Assembly (NCBI GenBank): GCA_023091665.1 | Contig: JALJCQ010000001.1 | Span: 1,612,001-1,676,000, forward strand | Reading direction: 5' to 3' | Length of the DNA: 64,000 nucleotides | From: Pythium myriotylum | Lineage: Eukaryota; Oomycota; Peronosporomycetes; Pythiales; Pythiaceae | Shown here: positions 30,401-40,900 of the stretch, piece after piece | How the letters are laid out: each line of letters begins with the position of its first letter | How positions within the stretch are numbered: the stretch's first letter is position 1 | Notes under the pieces: model-generated | The model's database searches: none | What the model was told of the DNA's origin: nothing | Seen by the model: only the letters and a program-made list of their open reading frames with translations | Translations under genes and position numbers: made by a program

Positions 30401-33400
30401 ATTCTTCGACCTCTTTTTGATGAAAGCCGATGACTCGGTTTCCAAGCTTGCGCTCCAGTGTCTCTATGGATTTGGCAAGAAGCATCTTGCTGCCTATAAG
30501 ACCCAGCTAAACCGCATCGCGGATGCTGCGACTTTCCGCGACGAGCTCACTACCTTCCACATTGCGCCGGATGCCGGCATCGTCCTCAACGAGCACCGTG
30601 AAGCTCTCTTGCCCGTGCTTGCACGATTGCTGTACGCGAAGGCCGTGAGCAAGAAGGGTCGGAATGCTGGAGACACGGTCGGTGCCCGTCGTGCAGCAAT
30701 TCTGAGTTACCTGGCAGCTCTCCCTCCATCCGAACTTGTATTCTTCATCGCACTTGTCGTACGAGCCTTCGAAATCAACGTATACTCCAAGAAATCGGAA
30801 GTCGTGGAAGGAGTGGATAACGTCGACACTGTGCAGCCGTCTCGTGTCCTGGGATTCTTGAACCTATTGGAGGATCTGATCGCTCAATTGGGCGTGCATC
30901 TCACTACTTTCGTACCAGCACTCGCGGACGTCGTTGTTGCTGTGTTAACGCACAACTATCACGAGCGTGACGAAGAGTTGGCGAGGAAGCACGATAAAGA
31001 AGAAGAGAATGGTGACGAAGAACCCGAGGATGTCGACATGGAGGACGACTCACCTGTGCCACATAATCATGGCAAATCCATCGCGATGCGGAAGCAGATT
31101 CGCACGCTCTCGTTTCGCCGTCTTGCTGAGATCATCGACAAGTATGATGACCGTATCGATTTTACTCCGTGGGTATCTCGCGTATTAAAGGTATCGAAGA
31201 GTGCGATTATGCACCTTCCAGGAGCAGTTATTGGTGCCACGAAACCCTCGGCGCTGCTCCAGTTCGTAGTGGCTGTCGCTAGTGGCGACCAGTCTCGGCG
31301 AATGCTCAGCGCCGAGCAGGTGATGAGTGTGATTCGCAGTCTTTCGTCTGGACTTGCCAATTCATCTGATCCGTCTGCGCGTGGCGTTTCACCCGACATC
31401 CTGGGGGCTCTCCTTCAGTTTTTGAGCTCTATGCTTGACGGTGACGAAAGGGATGACTCGACTCTCGACTCTTGGCAATTAATTCCCCACATCCCCTTCA
31501 TCTTGGACCAATTTGTCGCTCGATTCCAGTCCAAGGCTACTCGCTACGCTCACGAGAAGTACGCCGGATCCTCGAGACGCGAGCTGGTCTTCTTGTGTCG
31601 GCTCTCACATCATCTGTCGGATACAACGGAGCTCCAGCAGTCAACTCAGAAGTCTGCGTTCGACCTGTTCCAGCTACTGCTGCCTTTCCTGCAGCGCAAT
31701 CACAGATCATCGAGTGGGGATATGGAGAACATTCTCGAAGTGCTAGCACGGCTAGTGCCTTTGCTCGCAGATCCAAAGCGCCACTTAGCTGCCCTTGCGA
31801 AGTTTTTGGCCCCAGGACCAAACGGTCTTACGGACCGAGGTGTACGTGCAAAACTCGTCGAAGTGTTTGTTGCCATGGGGGAGCATCCACGTAGTTCTGA
31901 GGTTGCCTCTGTTGGCGCTTTCCTGCGTGGTGCGAACGCCTTCGACTTGAAGAAGATTGAAGATATCGACTTCGAAACGAGAATGGCTGCGCTTGGTGAT
32001 ATCAACCAGCAACAGTTTGCCGACTTTGTTGACGAAGCTTGCCTTCTCACACCAGTTGTTGCTCAGTATCTTCAATGCATGCACGAGAGCGAGTACTCGG
32101 TGCGAAGCGCTGCACTTACTGGTCTGACGACTTTGATTCGGCTGACAGCTGACTCTGTCGATTCGCAAGAACTAGATGGCGGCTCGGTTGAGAACCGTCG
32201 TATCGTGCTGTTAAACGTGCTCGAGTCACTCATCATGCCTAGTGTGCGATTCAGTGTGCGAGTCCCAAGCGAAGAAGTTCGTCGCGGGTTTGTCATGGTG
32301 CTGGGCACCCTCGCAGACTTTGCCACTCAATTCCGCTCTTTACCGTACGTCCCAACGGATTTGGCCCTGCTCCGTCGAGCTGATGATGTCGAAGTCGACT
32401 TCTTCTACAACCTTACGCACATCCAAGTGCATCGCAAGCGACGTGCTTTGCAACGTTTGAGTGGTCTGATGAAGGACATGGCAGACCTCAAGAAGCAGGA
32501 AGAAGCCCAGGGAGCAAAGGAGGATACCCCTATGGAGGAAATTGTCCCTGAAGATGCTGACGGTGATGACGAAGTGATGGAAGACGTGGCCACCGTGCAG
32601 ATCAAAACGGACAAGTGGTTCTCGAACTCGACAGTGAACAATCTGTTGCTGCCACTCGTAATGCACTTTATCTATGAAGCTCAAGCCAAGTCTCAGGAAT
32701 CACTCCGCCATGAAGCCGCGATCTGCATCGGTGTATCTGCTGGACTGCTGGGCTGGTCTCACTATCTTGCGCTTCTGCGTCGCCTCCTCAAGTCGATCGA
32801 GGGTCACACTGAGGCCGAGAGTTCGATTATTGCATCGATCTGCAACGTCATCGACCACCACCATTTCACGAACGAGGCTGTGACTGTATCCGGATGGCAA
32901 GAAGTCAAGACCAAGGGTCGGTCAAGACAAAGCGAAGCTGGGACACTTGAGGCAGAGAACGCCCAGGCATTCAAAGTGCAGGATCAGATGGAGTTGCAAG
33001 TGCTTCCGATGCTAAAGAAATATCTCTTCAAGGCTGTAACGGCGAAAGGTGCCAACAAGATCAAGAGCACCACATCGTTTGACGATAGCATCGTCTCTTC
33101 CAACGACGTGGTTGTGCGCGTGCCCCTAGCGTTGGCAATCGTGAAGGTGCTACGTCGCCTCCGCGTTTCAGCGTTCTACCTCGAGTTCCCGAAACTTCTT
33201 GTGAGCTTTATTAAGCTGCTAAAGAGCAAGCAAGAAGATGTTCGTGCATCGGCTCGTGTAACTCTCGTCAAGATCGTTGAGGAGATGGGAACGCCTTACC
33301 TACTCCCTATCGTCGAAGAGTTACGGCACACGCTCCAGGAAGCATCAACTCACGTGCACGCCTACACCCTTCACACGATTCTAGAGAAAGTCAGTACGAT

Positions 33401-36278
33401 TGCCGAACCAAAGAAGCCACGCTCTCTTCTTAACCAAGACGGCCAGGTCCAGTCCGAAGAATCTTACGCGTCCGACCTGGACGCTTGTCTCCCGAGTATC
33501 CTTGAGATTATTGTCGAAGATCTGTTTCAAGGCGTTGTGGAGAGCCAAGACGGTGCCGTCCATAAGTCGAAGATGAAGGAGGCCAAGTCCACAACCAAAA
33601 GCTACGACGCGTTAGAATTGCTAACCCGAAGCATCACATTCTTGCCGAATACGGCCGTCCATGAAATCGTCGCATCTCTCGTCACAAAGTTCCAGCAAAA
33701 CCCGGAGAACGCCAAGAGTATCCAAGTATTGCAGGAATCGCTGCGGCGTGTGGCGCTTGGTGTGGTCAAGAACACTGGTGTCGAGAAGTCGTATGTGTTC
33801 CTGTATGCGTACAACATTATGGAAGCCAGCCTCGAGTCAATTCGCCCGATGACTGAGCTCGAGAAAGCCAAGTACAAGAACATCGCAAACGCTGTAACGG
33901 CGTGGCAAGTGAACGAGAAGACTGAGGCGGCAGCGAGGCGCCTGGCCAAGCGTGTGGACCCGAAAGAAGCTGCGAAGGTGACGCTACAGAGCAAGATGAC
34001 GGGTTTCAACCGTCACGAGATCGATGACGTTGAGCGGGAGCAGACTCGGACACACCTGGACGAACTCCTCTCGTACTCGGCATATCTGCTCTTCGCGTTC
34101 GTGAGATCTACTTCTGAGAAGAAAGAGGCAGAGGCCGCAGCGCTCGTGGATCCGCTCGTGCCGCTACTCATGCGCTGCGCCAGTGAAAGCAAAAACAACC
34201 GCGCTGTGATCCACGCGCTCAAGTGTCTTAGTGTACTGCTCAACGACACGACAGCGGAACTCCCGTCGCTAGACGTGGCGCTGGCGCCGCTCGTAGACCG
34301 CATTTTCAAGATTCTGCAGAAGGCCGGAGCGGCCACGCGAGGCAATGACATGGTGCAGACCTGTTACCGCACACTCACGGTGGTTCTGCGCCACCGCCCC
34401 GACTTCCGACTCACGGAAGCACAGCTTCGCGTCGTCGTGAGCTTCGTGCGTGCCGACTTGGACGAAACGGACCACCAGAATGCGACCTACACGCTGCTCA
34501 AGAGCATTATCGCTTCGCGACTCGTCATTCCCGAGGTCTACGACGTCGTCGTGCGTGTGGGCGAGATCCTCGTGCGCAGTGACGCACAAACCGCTCGAGC
34601 GAACTGCGCGTCCATCTTCATCACGTTCTTGCTCGAGTACCCGCTCGGCCCGAAGCGGCTGACGCAGCACCTCAACTTCCTCATCAAGAACCTGCAGTAC
34701 GAGTACGAGAGTGGGCGTCGCGCCGTGATTGAGACGCTGACCGCGCTGATCAAGAAGCTGCCGCTCGAGGTGATCAACGACAAGGCGCAGCTGCTGCTAC
34801 TACCACTCGTGCTGCGGCTCGCGAACGATGAGTCGGCGATGTGCAAGGGACTCGCAGGCCAAGCGATCGCCACTCTCGTCAAGCGGATGGGCAATCAGGC
34901 GCTCAACGAGTGCCTCGCGCTCATCGCCAAGTGGTGGGGCAACGCCAAGGACAAGAAGCTGCTGTCGACAGCGGCTCAAGTGACGTCGCTCGTGCTCGAC
35001 TGCCGTCCCGAGTTCCTGGAGAAGCACGCCGTGGCGGTTCTCTCGAGCGCGCACGCCGAACTCCAGAAGCGCGCTGTGGCCTTACGAGGAGAGGAGGGCT
35101 CGACCGACGAAGCCGCCATCGTCGACTCGTGGGGGCTGGTTGTGCAGCTGCTCACGACCATGGAGCGATTCAGCGAGTGTCTCATTGCGACGTACGAGTC
35201 GTGGCTCCTTCGCGAGAGCAGCGAGTTCTTCCTCGCGGAGCTGCCGACGCTACTAGTCGAGTTCCCGCACGCGGACGTGCGTCTCGCGGCGTTGCGAGTA
35301 CTCGGCTCGTACTTGCGTCGCCGCGACGCCAAGACGCTCGGCTTCACCAGCGGCAAGAAGATCAAGAAAGCGACACCAGAGCTCACTGCGAAGTCGTCGC
35401 AGCACTTGAAGTCACGCGGCGTGCTCTTCATGTGGGCGAGCCGCGCCAGTAAGCTGCTCGAGAAGCCCAACGTCACAGAGGCGACGGCCGACGAGGTGCT
35501 CGTCGTCTTGTCTTGGCTCGTGGCGGCTCTCCATGAGCACGAATCGACTATTCCCCAGGATATGAACGTCGAAGACCCGCAGAGCGTCGGTGCAAGCGCC
35601 CAGGACGAGGCGGCCGAGGAGGAAGGCGACGAACAGCAAGAAGGCGACGACGATGACGAGGCTTCGGCTGACGCACTTGCTGTCGCGGCCGAGAACGAGA
35701 AGGAGAAGCAGCAGAGCAAGACGCCGCTCGGGTGGGTGCTCACGCGGCTGTCGTACGTGGCTCGCGGCGCGTCCTCGGAGCTCGTCAAGACGACGATCTT
35801 CAAGTTCTTCGCCGCGTTCATCCACGAGCAGAGCGCCGCGCTCGTGCGCAAGTTCGTGGTGCAGCTGATCAACCCGCTCTACCGCTCGGCGAGCGTGCTC
35901 CACGACAAGAAGGACGAGGCGGCGCTGCTCAAGGCCGGCAGTCGCTCGAGCAAGCCCGTCGCGGCGGACGAACCGCCGGCCAGCGCCATGCTGGCGCAGG
36001 AGATTCTCGAGCGACTGGAGCAGAAGATCGGAGCCACCGAGTTCCTGGACGCGTACACGTTCGTGCAAAAGAAGCTCGCGGTCTTCCGCGCCACGAGGCG
36101 TGAGAAGCGCAAGCGCGACCTCCTCAACGACCCGCAGCTCGCGGCGCAGCGCAAGATCCAGAAGAACGACCAGAAGCGGCGCGCCAAGCAGCTCAAGAAG
36201 CGCAAGTTCGCCGTGATGAAGGGCACGGCGTCGGCCGCCGCGCGCGCCTCCAAGGTCATGCGCCCCGGCGCCGAGTAG
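27442..36278 (+). CDS. UTP20: U3 snoRNP small-subunit processome component UTP20
   Basis: Exons inferred: 27442-27867 and 27933-36278, with one 65-nt intron (GTACGT...GCAG), giving 2923 residues (human about 2785). It is a giant HEAT-repeat scaffold throughout. The N-terminus (RFQRVGERV, LLPLCTTTPQLLHHL, DPELSTQVFKTLTMLFNIL) matches UTP20, and the middle contains the DRIM domain. Two acidic low-complexity insertions lie near residues 1160 (EEENGDEEPEDVDMEDD) and 2700 (EEEGDEQQEGDDDDEAS). The C-terminus is strongly basic (KRRAKQLKKRKF), as expected for nucleolar retention. UTP20 is needed for 18S rRNA processing within the 90S pre-ribosome. MSH2 ends 77 bp upstream. The next gene is convergent, with 50 bp between stops. 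Confidence 0.92.
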
Positions 36279-36328
36279 ACCCAGCTACAACTGATAGATA
36301 CGTGTATACAATAATAGAGATGATGGAT

Positions 36329-37834
36329 TCAAGTCTGAACGCTCTGCGCCTGGCGAACGGCCTCGAGGATCTTGATGCGGTGCAGGCGGATGCCCACGCC
36401 CAATTGCTCCAGATCGTGCTCGTCGGCCTGCGCGAGGAGCTTGCCGTCGATGCCTCGCGCCCGCAGTTGCGAGCCGTACCGAGCGGCGTCCTCGCCCATG
36501 GCAAGCCCCGCGACGAAGACCTCGACCTCGCTGCTCGTCATCGCGTCCAGAGGTGGCAGCGGCGGCGGCTCCATGACGCGAGCAGCTCTCGGCCGCGACG
36601 AGCTGCCGAGAGGCGAGTGGTGCGGACTGCTTAGCGACTGGAGACGGCGCTTGGTCGCGCTCGCGGCCGCTTGGAGCTTGGCAAAGGTCGCGAACTTGTC
36701 GACGAGGTCCTGGCGACGGAGCTCGTCGGCTTGGAGCGCCGCGCGGAAGCTCTCGCTCGCGCTGAAGTGGATCGGCTCGTCGTCATCTCGCGGACTCGCC
36801 GCCGCGTCGGGCTGCTTCTGCTGCTGCTGCTGACGGAGCGCGCGCACGACCTGCCGCGCGCGCGTCGTCCGGCGTCTGTCCATGCGCAGCACGGCTTCCT
36901 TGCGCTGCAGCTCGTTGCGTCGGTGGAAGAGGTCGCCCGTGCGCAGCTTGATGTCGTGGCTGAGCCCCGCGGCGCGCGTCTGCAGCTGCCGGCGCTGGTC
37001 GGGCGCCATCACGAGGTCTCGCTGCAGGCGGCGCTGCAGCACGGCGAGCTCTTCTTTCATGGCGCCGAGCTCGTGCTCGTGCTGGAAGACGAGCTCCTTG
37101 GCGAGTTCCACGTCGAACGCCATCGCATCGCGAGGGTCCGCCGCCTCGTGCTGCTGGAGACTTGGTGCGCTCGCCGAGAGCGCGAGTTTCACGGGCCTGT
37201 GGCTCCAGTGGAGCCGCGCGGTTGTGCTCGCGACAGGCTCCTGCTCCTGCTCGTCGCTTGCCACGCCTTCGTGAGTGAGACCGAGCGCCGCTTCTTCCTT
37301 GCGCAGCACCTGACTCGCCGCGAAGATCCGCCTCATGTCGACGTTACCGACGAAGAGCCCGAGACGACAGGCGGCATCAGGTGTCGAGTCCTTGAGTGCA
37401 GCGTGATCGAGATGGAGCGGCGAGAGGAACGGGTTGCGCTGCAGGCGCAGACCCCGAAAGGCTTGGAGGCGCGCGATCGAGGCCGCGTGGAGCGCGAGGA
37501 AGTCGAGGTCCCGGAGCATCTTGGCGAGGTAGTTGAGCCCTCGCCACTGGAAGACCTGGTGGTCGCTGTGCGCGAGCCTCCACCTCTCGATGCTCTCGAC
37601 GATCTGCACGCTGACGCTGCGGAGCTGCTCCAGAAGGCTCTGCACGACCATGGGCGCGGCGGCGAGCGAGGCCGTCGCGGCCATGGACCTCTCGGTGTGC
37701 GCGGCCCGCGCGTGGGTCGCCAGCAGCTGCGCGAGCGCCTCGAGGCATCCCTCGCGCTCCACGATGCGGCGCACGATCTCGAGGTCCTGCAGCGACGTCG
37801 CCTCGCGTTCATGCGCGAACGGCGCCGCCGCCAT
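36329..37834 (-). CDS. coiled-coil protein with a C-terminal SAM domain
   Basis: The 501-residue intronless product starts at the ATG 37832-37834; a short upstream extension has no ATG. The first 370 residues are helical, with charged segments and coiled coil (LVFQHEHELGAMKEELAVLQ), plus a poly-Gln/Lys stretch. The last 70 residues (from about 432) form a sterile alpha motif: EVEVFVAGLAMGEDAARYG, then DGKLLAQADEHDLEQLGV and HRIKILEAV. SAM domains mediate protein or RNA interactions and polymerisation. I do not recognise the rest of the protein, so the role is unknown. The start lies 84 bp downstream of the myosin gene stop on the same strand, very tight for separate transcription units. Confidence 0.82.
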   Translation of the reverse strand: MAAAPFAHEREATSLQDLEIVRRIVEREGCLEALAQLLATHARAAHTERSMAATASLAAAPMVVQSLLEQLRSVSVQIVESIERWRLAHSDHQVFQWRGLNYLAKMLRDLDFLALHAASIARLQAFRGLRLQRNPFLSPLHLDHAALKDSTPDAACRLGLFVGNVDMRRIFAASQVLRKEEAALGLTHEGVASDEQEQEPVASTTARLHWSHRPVKLALSASAPSLQQHEAADPRDAMAFDVELAKELVFQHEHELGAMKEELAVLQRRLQRDLVMAPDQRRQLQTRAAGLSHDIKLRTGDLFHRRNELQRKEAVLRMDRRRTTRARQVVRALRQQQQQKQPDAAASPRDDDEPIHFSASESFRAALQADELRRQDLVDKFATFAKLQAAASATKRRLQSLSSPHHSPLGSSSRPRAARVMEPPPLPPLDAMTSSEVEVFVAGLAMGEDAARYGSQLRARGIDGKLLAQADEHDLEQLGVGIRLHRIKILEAVRQAQSVQT

Positions 37835-37918
37835 GGTCGGAAAATAGCTGCTCACGAGGGTTTCTACGAGAATACATTACTACTGTAGGCTTAATGGGAA
37901 CGCATGCAAACTGGTGAC

Positions 37919-40900
37919 TTAGATAGCGGCAGCGTGTGCCGAGGGTGGCGCCGGGGGCGGAAGCGGCGAGGCGCCGTAGTACGGTGTCGGGTACCGCGGC
38001 AGAGGCGGGTGGTTGCCGTAGTGGTGGTGCGGGTGCGTCGGCAACGGCGCCGGCGGGTAGTACTGCTGGCTGAAGCTGCGCTGGCGGTACATGGGCTGCG
38101 GCCCGTGGCCGTAAGGCACGGCGCTGCGCACACTCGTGGGCGTGGCGGAGCGGCCGTAGTAGTCGGGCGACGCGGCGGCCTGCGCCTGGTACTCGACGAA
38201 GCACGCGTCGCAGACGCGCTGCGGCTCGTCGTCGAAGCCCATGCCGAGCAGCGCGACGCGGCGGCTCGAGTGCTCGTGGCAGAACGAGTTGCCGCACATG
38301 CGGCAGTGGTGGCGCCGCGTGAAGAGCGTGAAGGGCTCCTGGCACTCGTGGCAGTGCGTGTTGCGCGACCACTTGACGACGCGCGGCGGCCCGTACGGGT
38401 ACGACGGGTGCCGCGAGGACGCGCCGACGTGGAACGAGGCCTCGGACGGCGGCGTCATCGCGCCGTGGTAGCCGTAGAAGCCGCCCACGTGCGGGTCCGA
38501 GTTGGTGCGCGAGGGCGACGCGAGCGGCGGGAAGCCGTCAACCTCGGTGCCTTCGTGGAGCGGGCCGTCGAACGGGCCCTGGTGCGTGCTCGAGCTGTTG
38601 GACGTGACCGTGGACGACCGCGTCGGCTGCGAGCTCGCGAACGACATGGTGTGGGCCTCGTGGCGCGCCTGCAGCGCCGCCTCCTCGTGCTGGTACGCGA
38701 CCGACTGACGCAGCATGTCCATTTGCTGCTGGATGCTCCAGATGAGACTCTCGACGCCGCTGCCGCCGCTGCCGGGGGCGCCCGACGACTGCGGGTCGTA
38801 TCCAGAGTCCGAGTAGCCGTTGCTGCCGTCCGAGTGAGCGATCGAGTAGCGACGGCGCGAGCCGTAGGCGATGCCGTGGCCGCGCAGGTTCTGCGAGTAC
38901 CGGTCGTCGTAGCCGCTGCCCATGGGCGGACGCGAGACGAGCCTCTCGAGCTGCCGGCACTTGGCGTCGAGCTCCTCGATGCGCCGCGTGAGCTTGGACA
39001 CGTGCTCCAGGTCGCGCGCGTGCGTGACGCTCTTGGCACGGCGCGGCAGCGGCAGCGCGCGTGGCTCCCTCTCGTCTCGGCCCAGGTCCTCGTCGCCGTC
39101 TGACTTGTCCATCGACATCGACCGTCGCGAGCGCTGGCGGCGAGACGCGGCGGCTGCGGCGTGCGACGCATCCATCGACCCCACGCGCGATCGCCCGCTG
39201 CGGGCCTTGGCGCGCGCCTTCTGCTCGCCGAGCATCTTCTGGAGACGCTCGATCTCGTGCCGCAGCGCCTCGTCCTCGCCATCCTCCTGCTCAGGCTCCT
39301 CCGAAGAAACTCGTTCCCGACGTGAAGACTGCCGCTTGGGCTTGTCATCCTTCGAGACGCGCGCCTTCGATCGCTGCTCTTCTTTCTCGTCCGAGTCGCT
39401 CACCACTGGTTGCTCGACGTTGCGCCCAATTGAGTCGTTGTCGGAGACCACAGGGTTCGAGCGGACCGGCAGTACTGGCGGCAACTCTGCTTCCACAGGC
39501 TGTGGCTCTGGCGCCTCGACGACGGGGACCACCTTCGACTCTGCCTTCGAGATGGAGACGCCGAGTCGGAAGTGCACGAACGACCGACGCAGTCGGTAGA
39601 CCGCGATCATAGCATCGAGCTCGCGGTTCCGCGCCAGTGCCTTGCGAATGCAGCGCTGGATGCTGTGGGCGGCCACGCGCCGACGCTCGCGGTTCCGCGC
39701 CGCCGCCTTGCGAATGCAGCGCTGGATGCGGTGGGCGGCCACGCGCCGATGCAACTGCCTCAGTCGCGCGACGAACTTCACTGCCTGATGGCGACGGACC
39801 TGCGTCTGCACCTTGATCGCGGCGCGCTTCATGAGCAGATACGTTTGCCGTTGTTGATAGCCGACAGCGATTCGCTGGATGTTTCGTGCCGCGTTATCTC
39901 GAAGACGCAGTCGGAGGCGGGTGAATTCGTTGTAAGTCGTCGTCTTGCAGAAAACGATAGTGCGGCCGAGCTGCACGCCGTAGACTTGCACGGCGGCGTT
40001 GAACTTGGCATTATCCGCTCTCAGCAGTGTCTTGAGGGGCGGGCCGATCGTCCGATGGTTCTCGACGTTGATTTCGTCCAGAAGCACCGCCATCAGTGCC
40101 TTGCACAGCTCTGCACGGCTCATGTCGGGGCGGAGGTGCCCGCTCTTCTGAAGACGGTACTTGTAGCAAGAAAACATGTCGGCGAAGGTGTCGTGCGTGA
40201 GACGCGCGGAGTACCCAGCGCGAGCGATACGAAGAGCCTCGAGCACGCCGACGGACCTGAGCTGCTCGACCATGCGATGGCGATCGAACAAGCCTGACCT
40301 CTTCTCCTCGTTGGGCTTAAGACACCGAATGTAATGCGCCTCTGTGTGACCGATCTCGTCGATAAGCAAGTCGAGTTGGCCGCGAAACTGGAACGAGACA
40401 CTCGGAGCACGTAGCAGCGAGCTGCGGCTGCGCGAGCGTGCGCGTCCGCGACCATTGGGGTCTGGTGCATCTTCAATCCCCTCGCCGGCTCCGATCATCG
40501 CAACGATCTCATTCTCTGAACATGCGAGGACTTGCGTGGCGTCCGTGGGCAAGGAATCCTGGTTCTTTTCAAGGAACTGGTCGATCCCGTAGCGCACTCT
40601 TCCGGCAAAGTGCTTGATCACGAACTGGTGGTTCACGCGATCCATCTTCGAAGCCGTGAAGGGTGCGTTGCTCCCGGCGTGGAGCTTCTCATCGTCCTTG
40701 TCGCTACCTGACGGGTGGAGGTAGCGGCCGAAAGATGTCACCAGCTGCGGCAGTGTATACTTCTGCGAGCCCTGGGGAAGAATTCCGTCCACGTCGGCGC
40801 CGCCGTGGTATCGATAGTACTTGCTTGTCAGGGCCTGGTTGGATCCCTTTGGGATGAGACATTCCTGGTCAAGCAGCGAGAAGAGTCCGTTGGATTTGTC

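Noticed and set aside
36671..37888. 405-codon plus-strand frame opposite the SAM-domain gene
   Set aside because: The minus strand encodes a recognisable SAM domain. The plus frame shows no domain and a shadow-like composition.
37904..39103. 399-codon plus-strand frame over the 3' end of the myosin gene
   Set aside because: It is antisense to the FYVE and tail coding region and consists of Arg/Val/Ala runs only.
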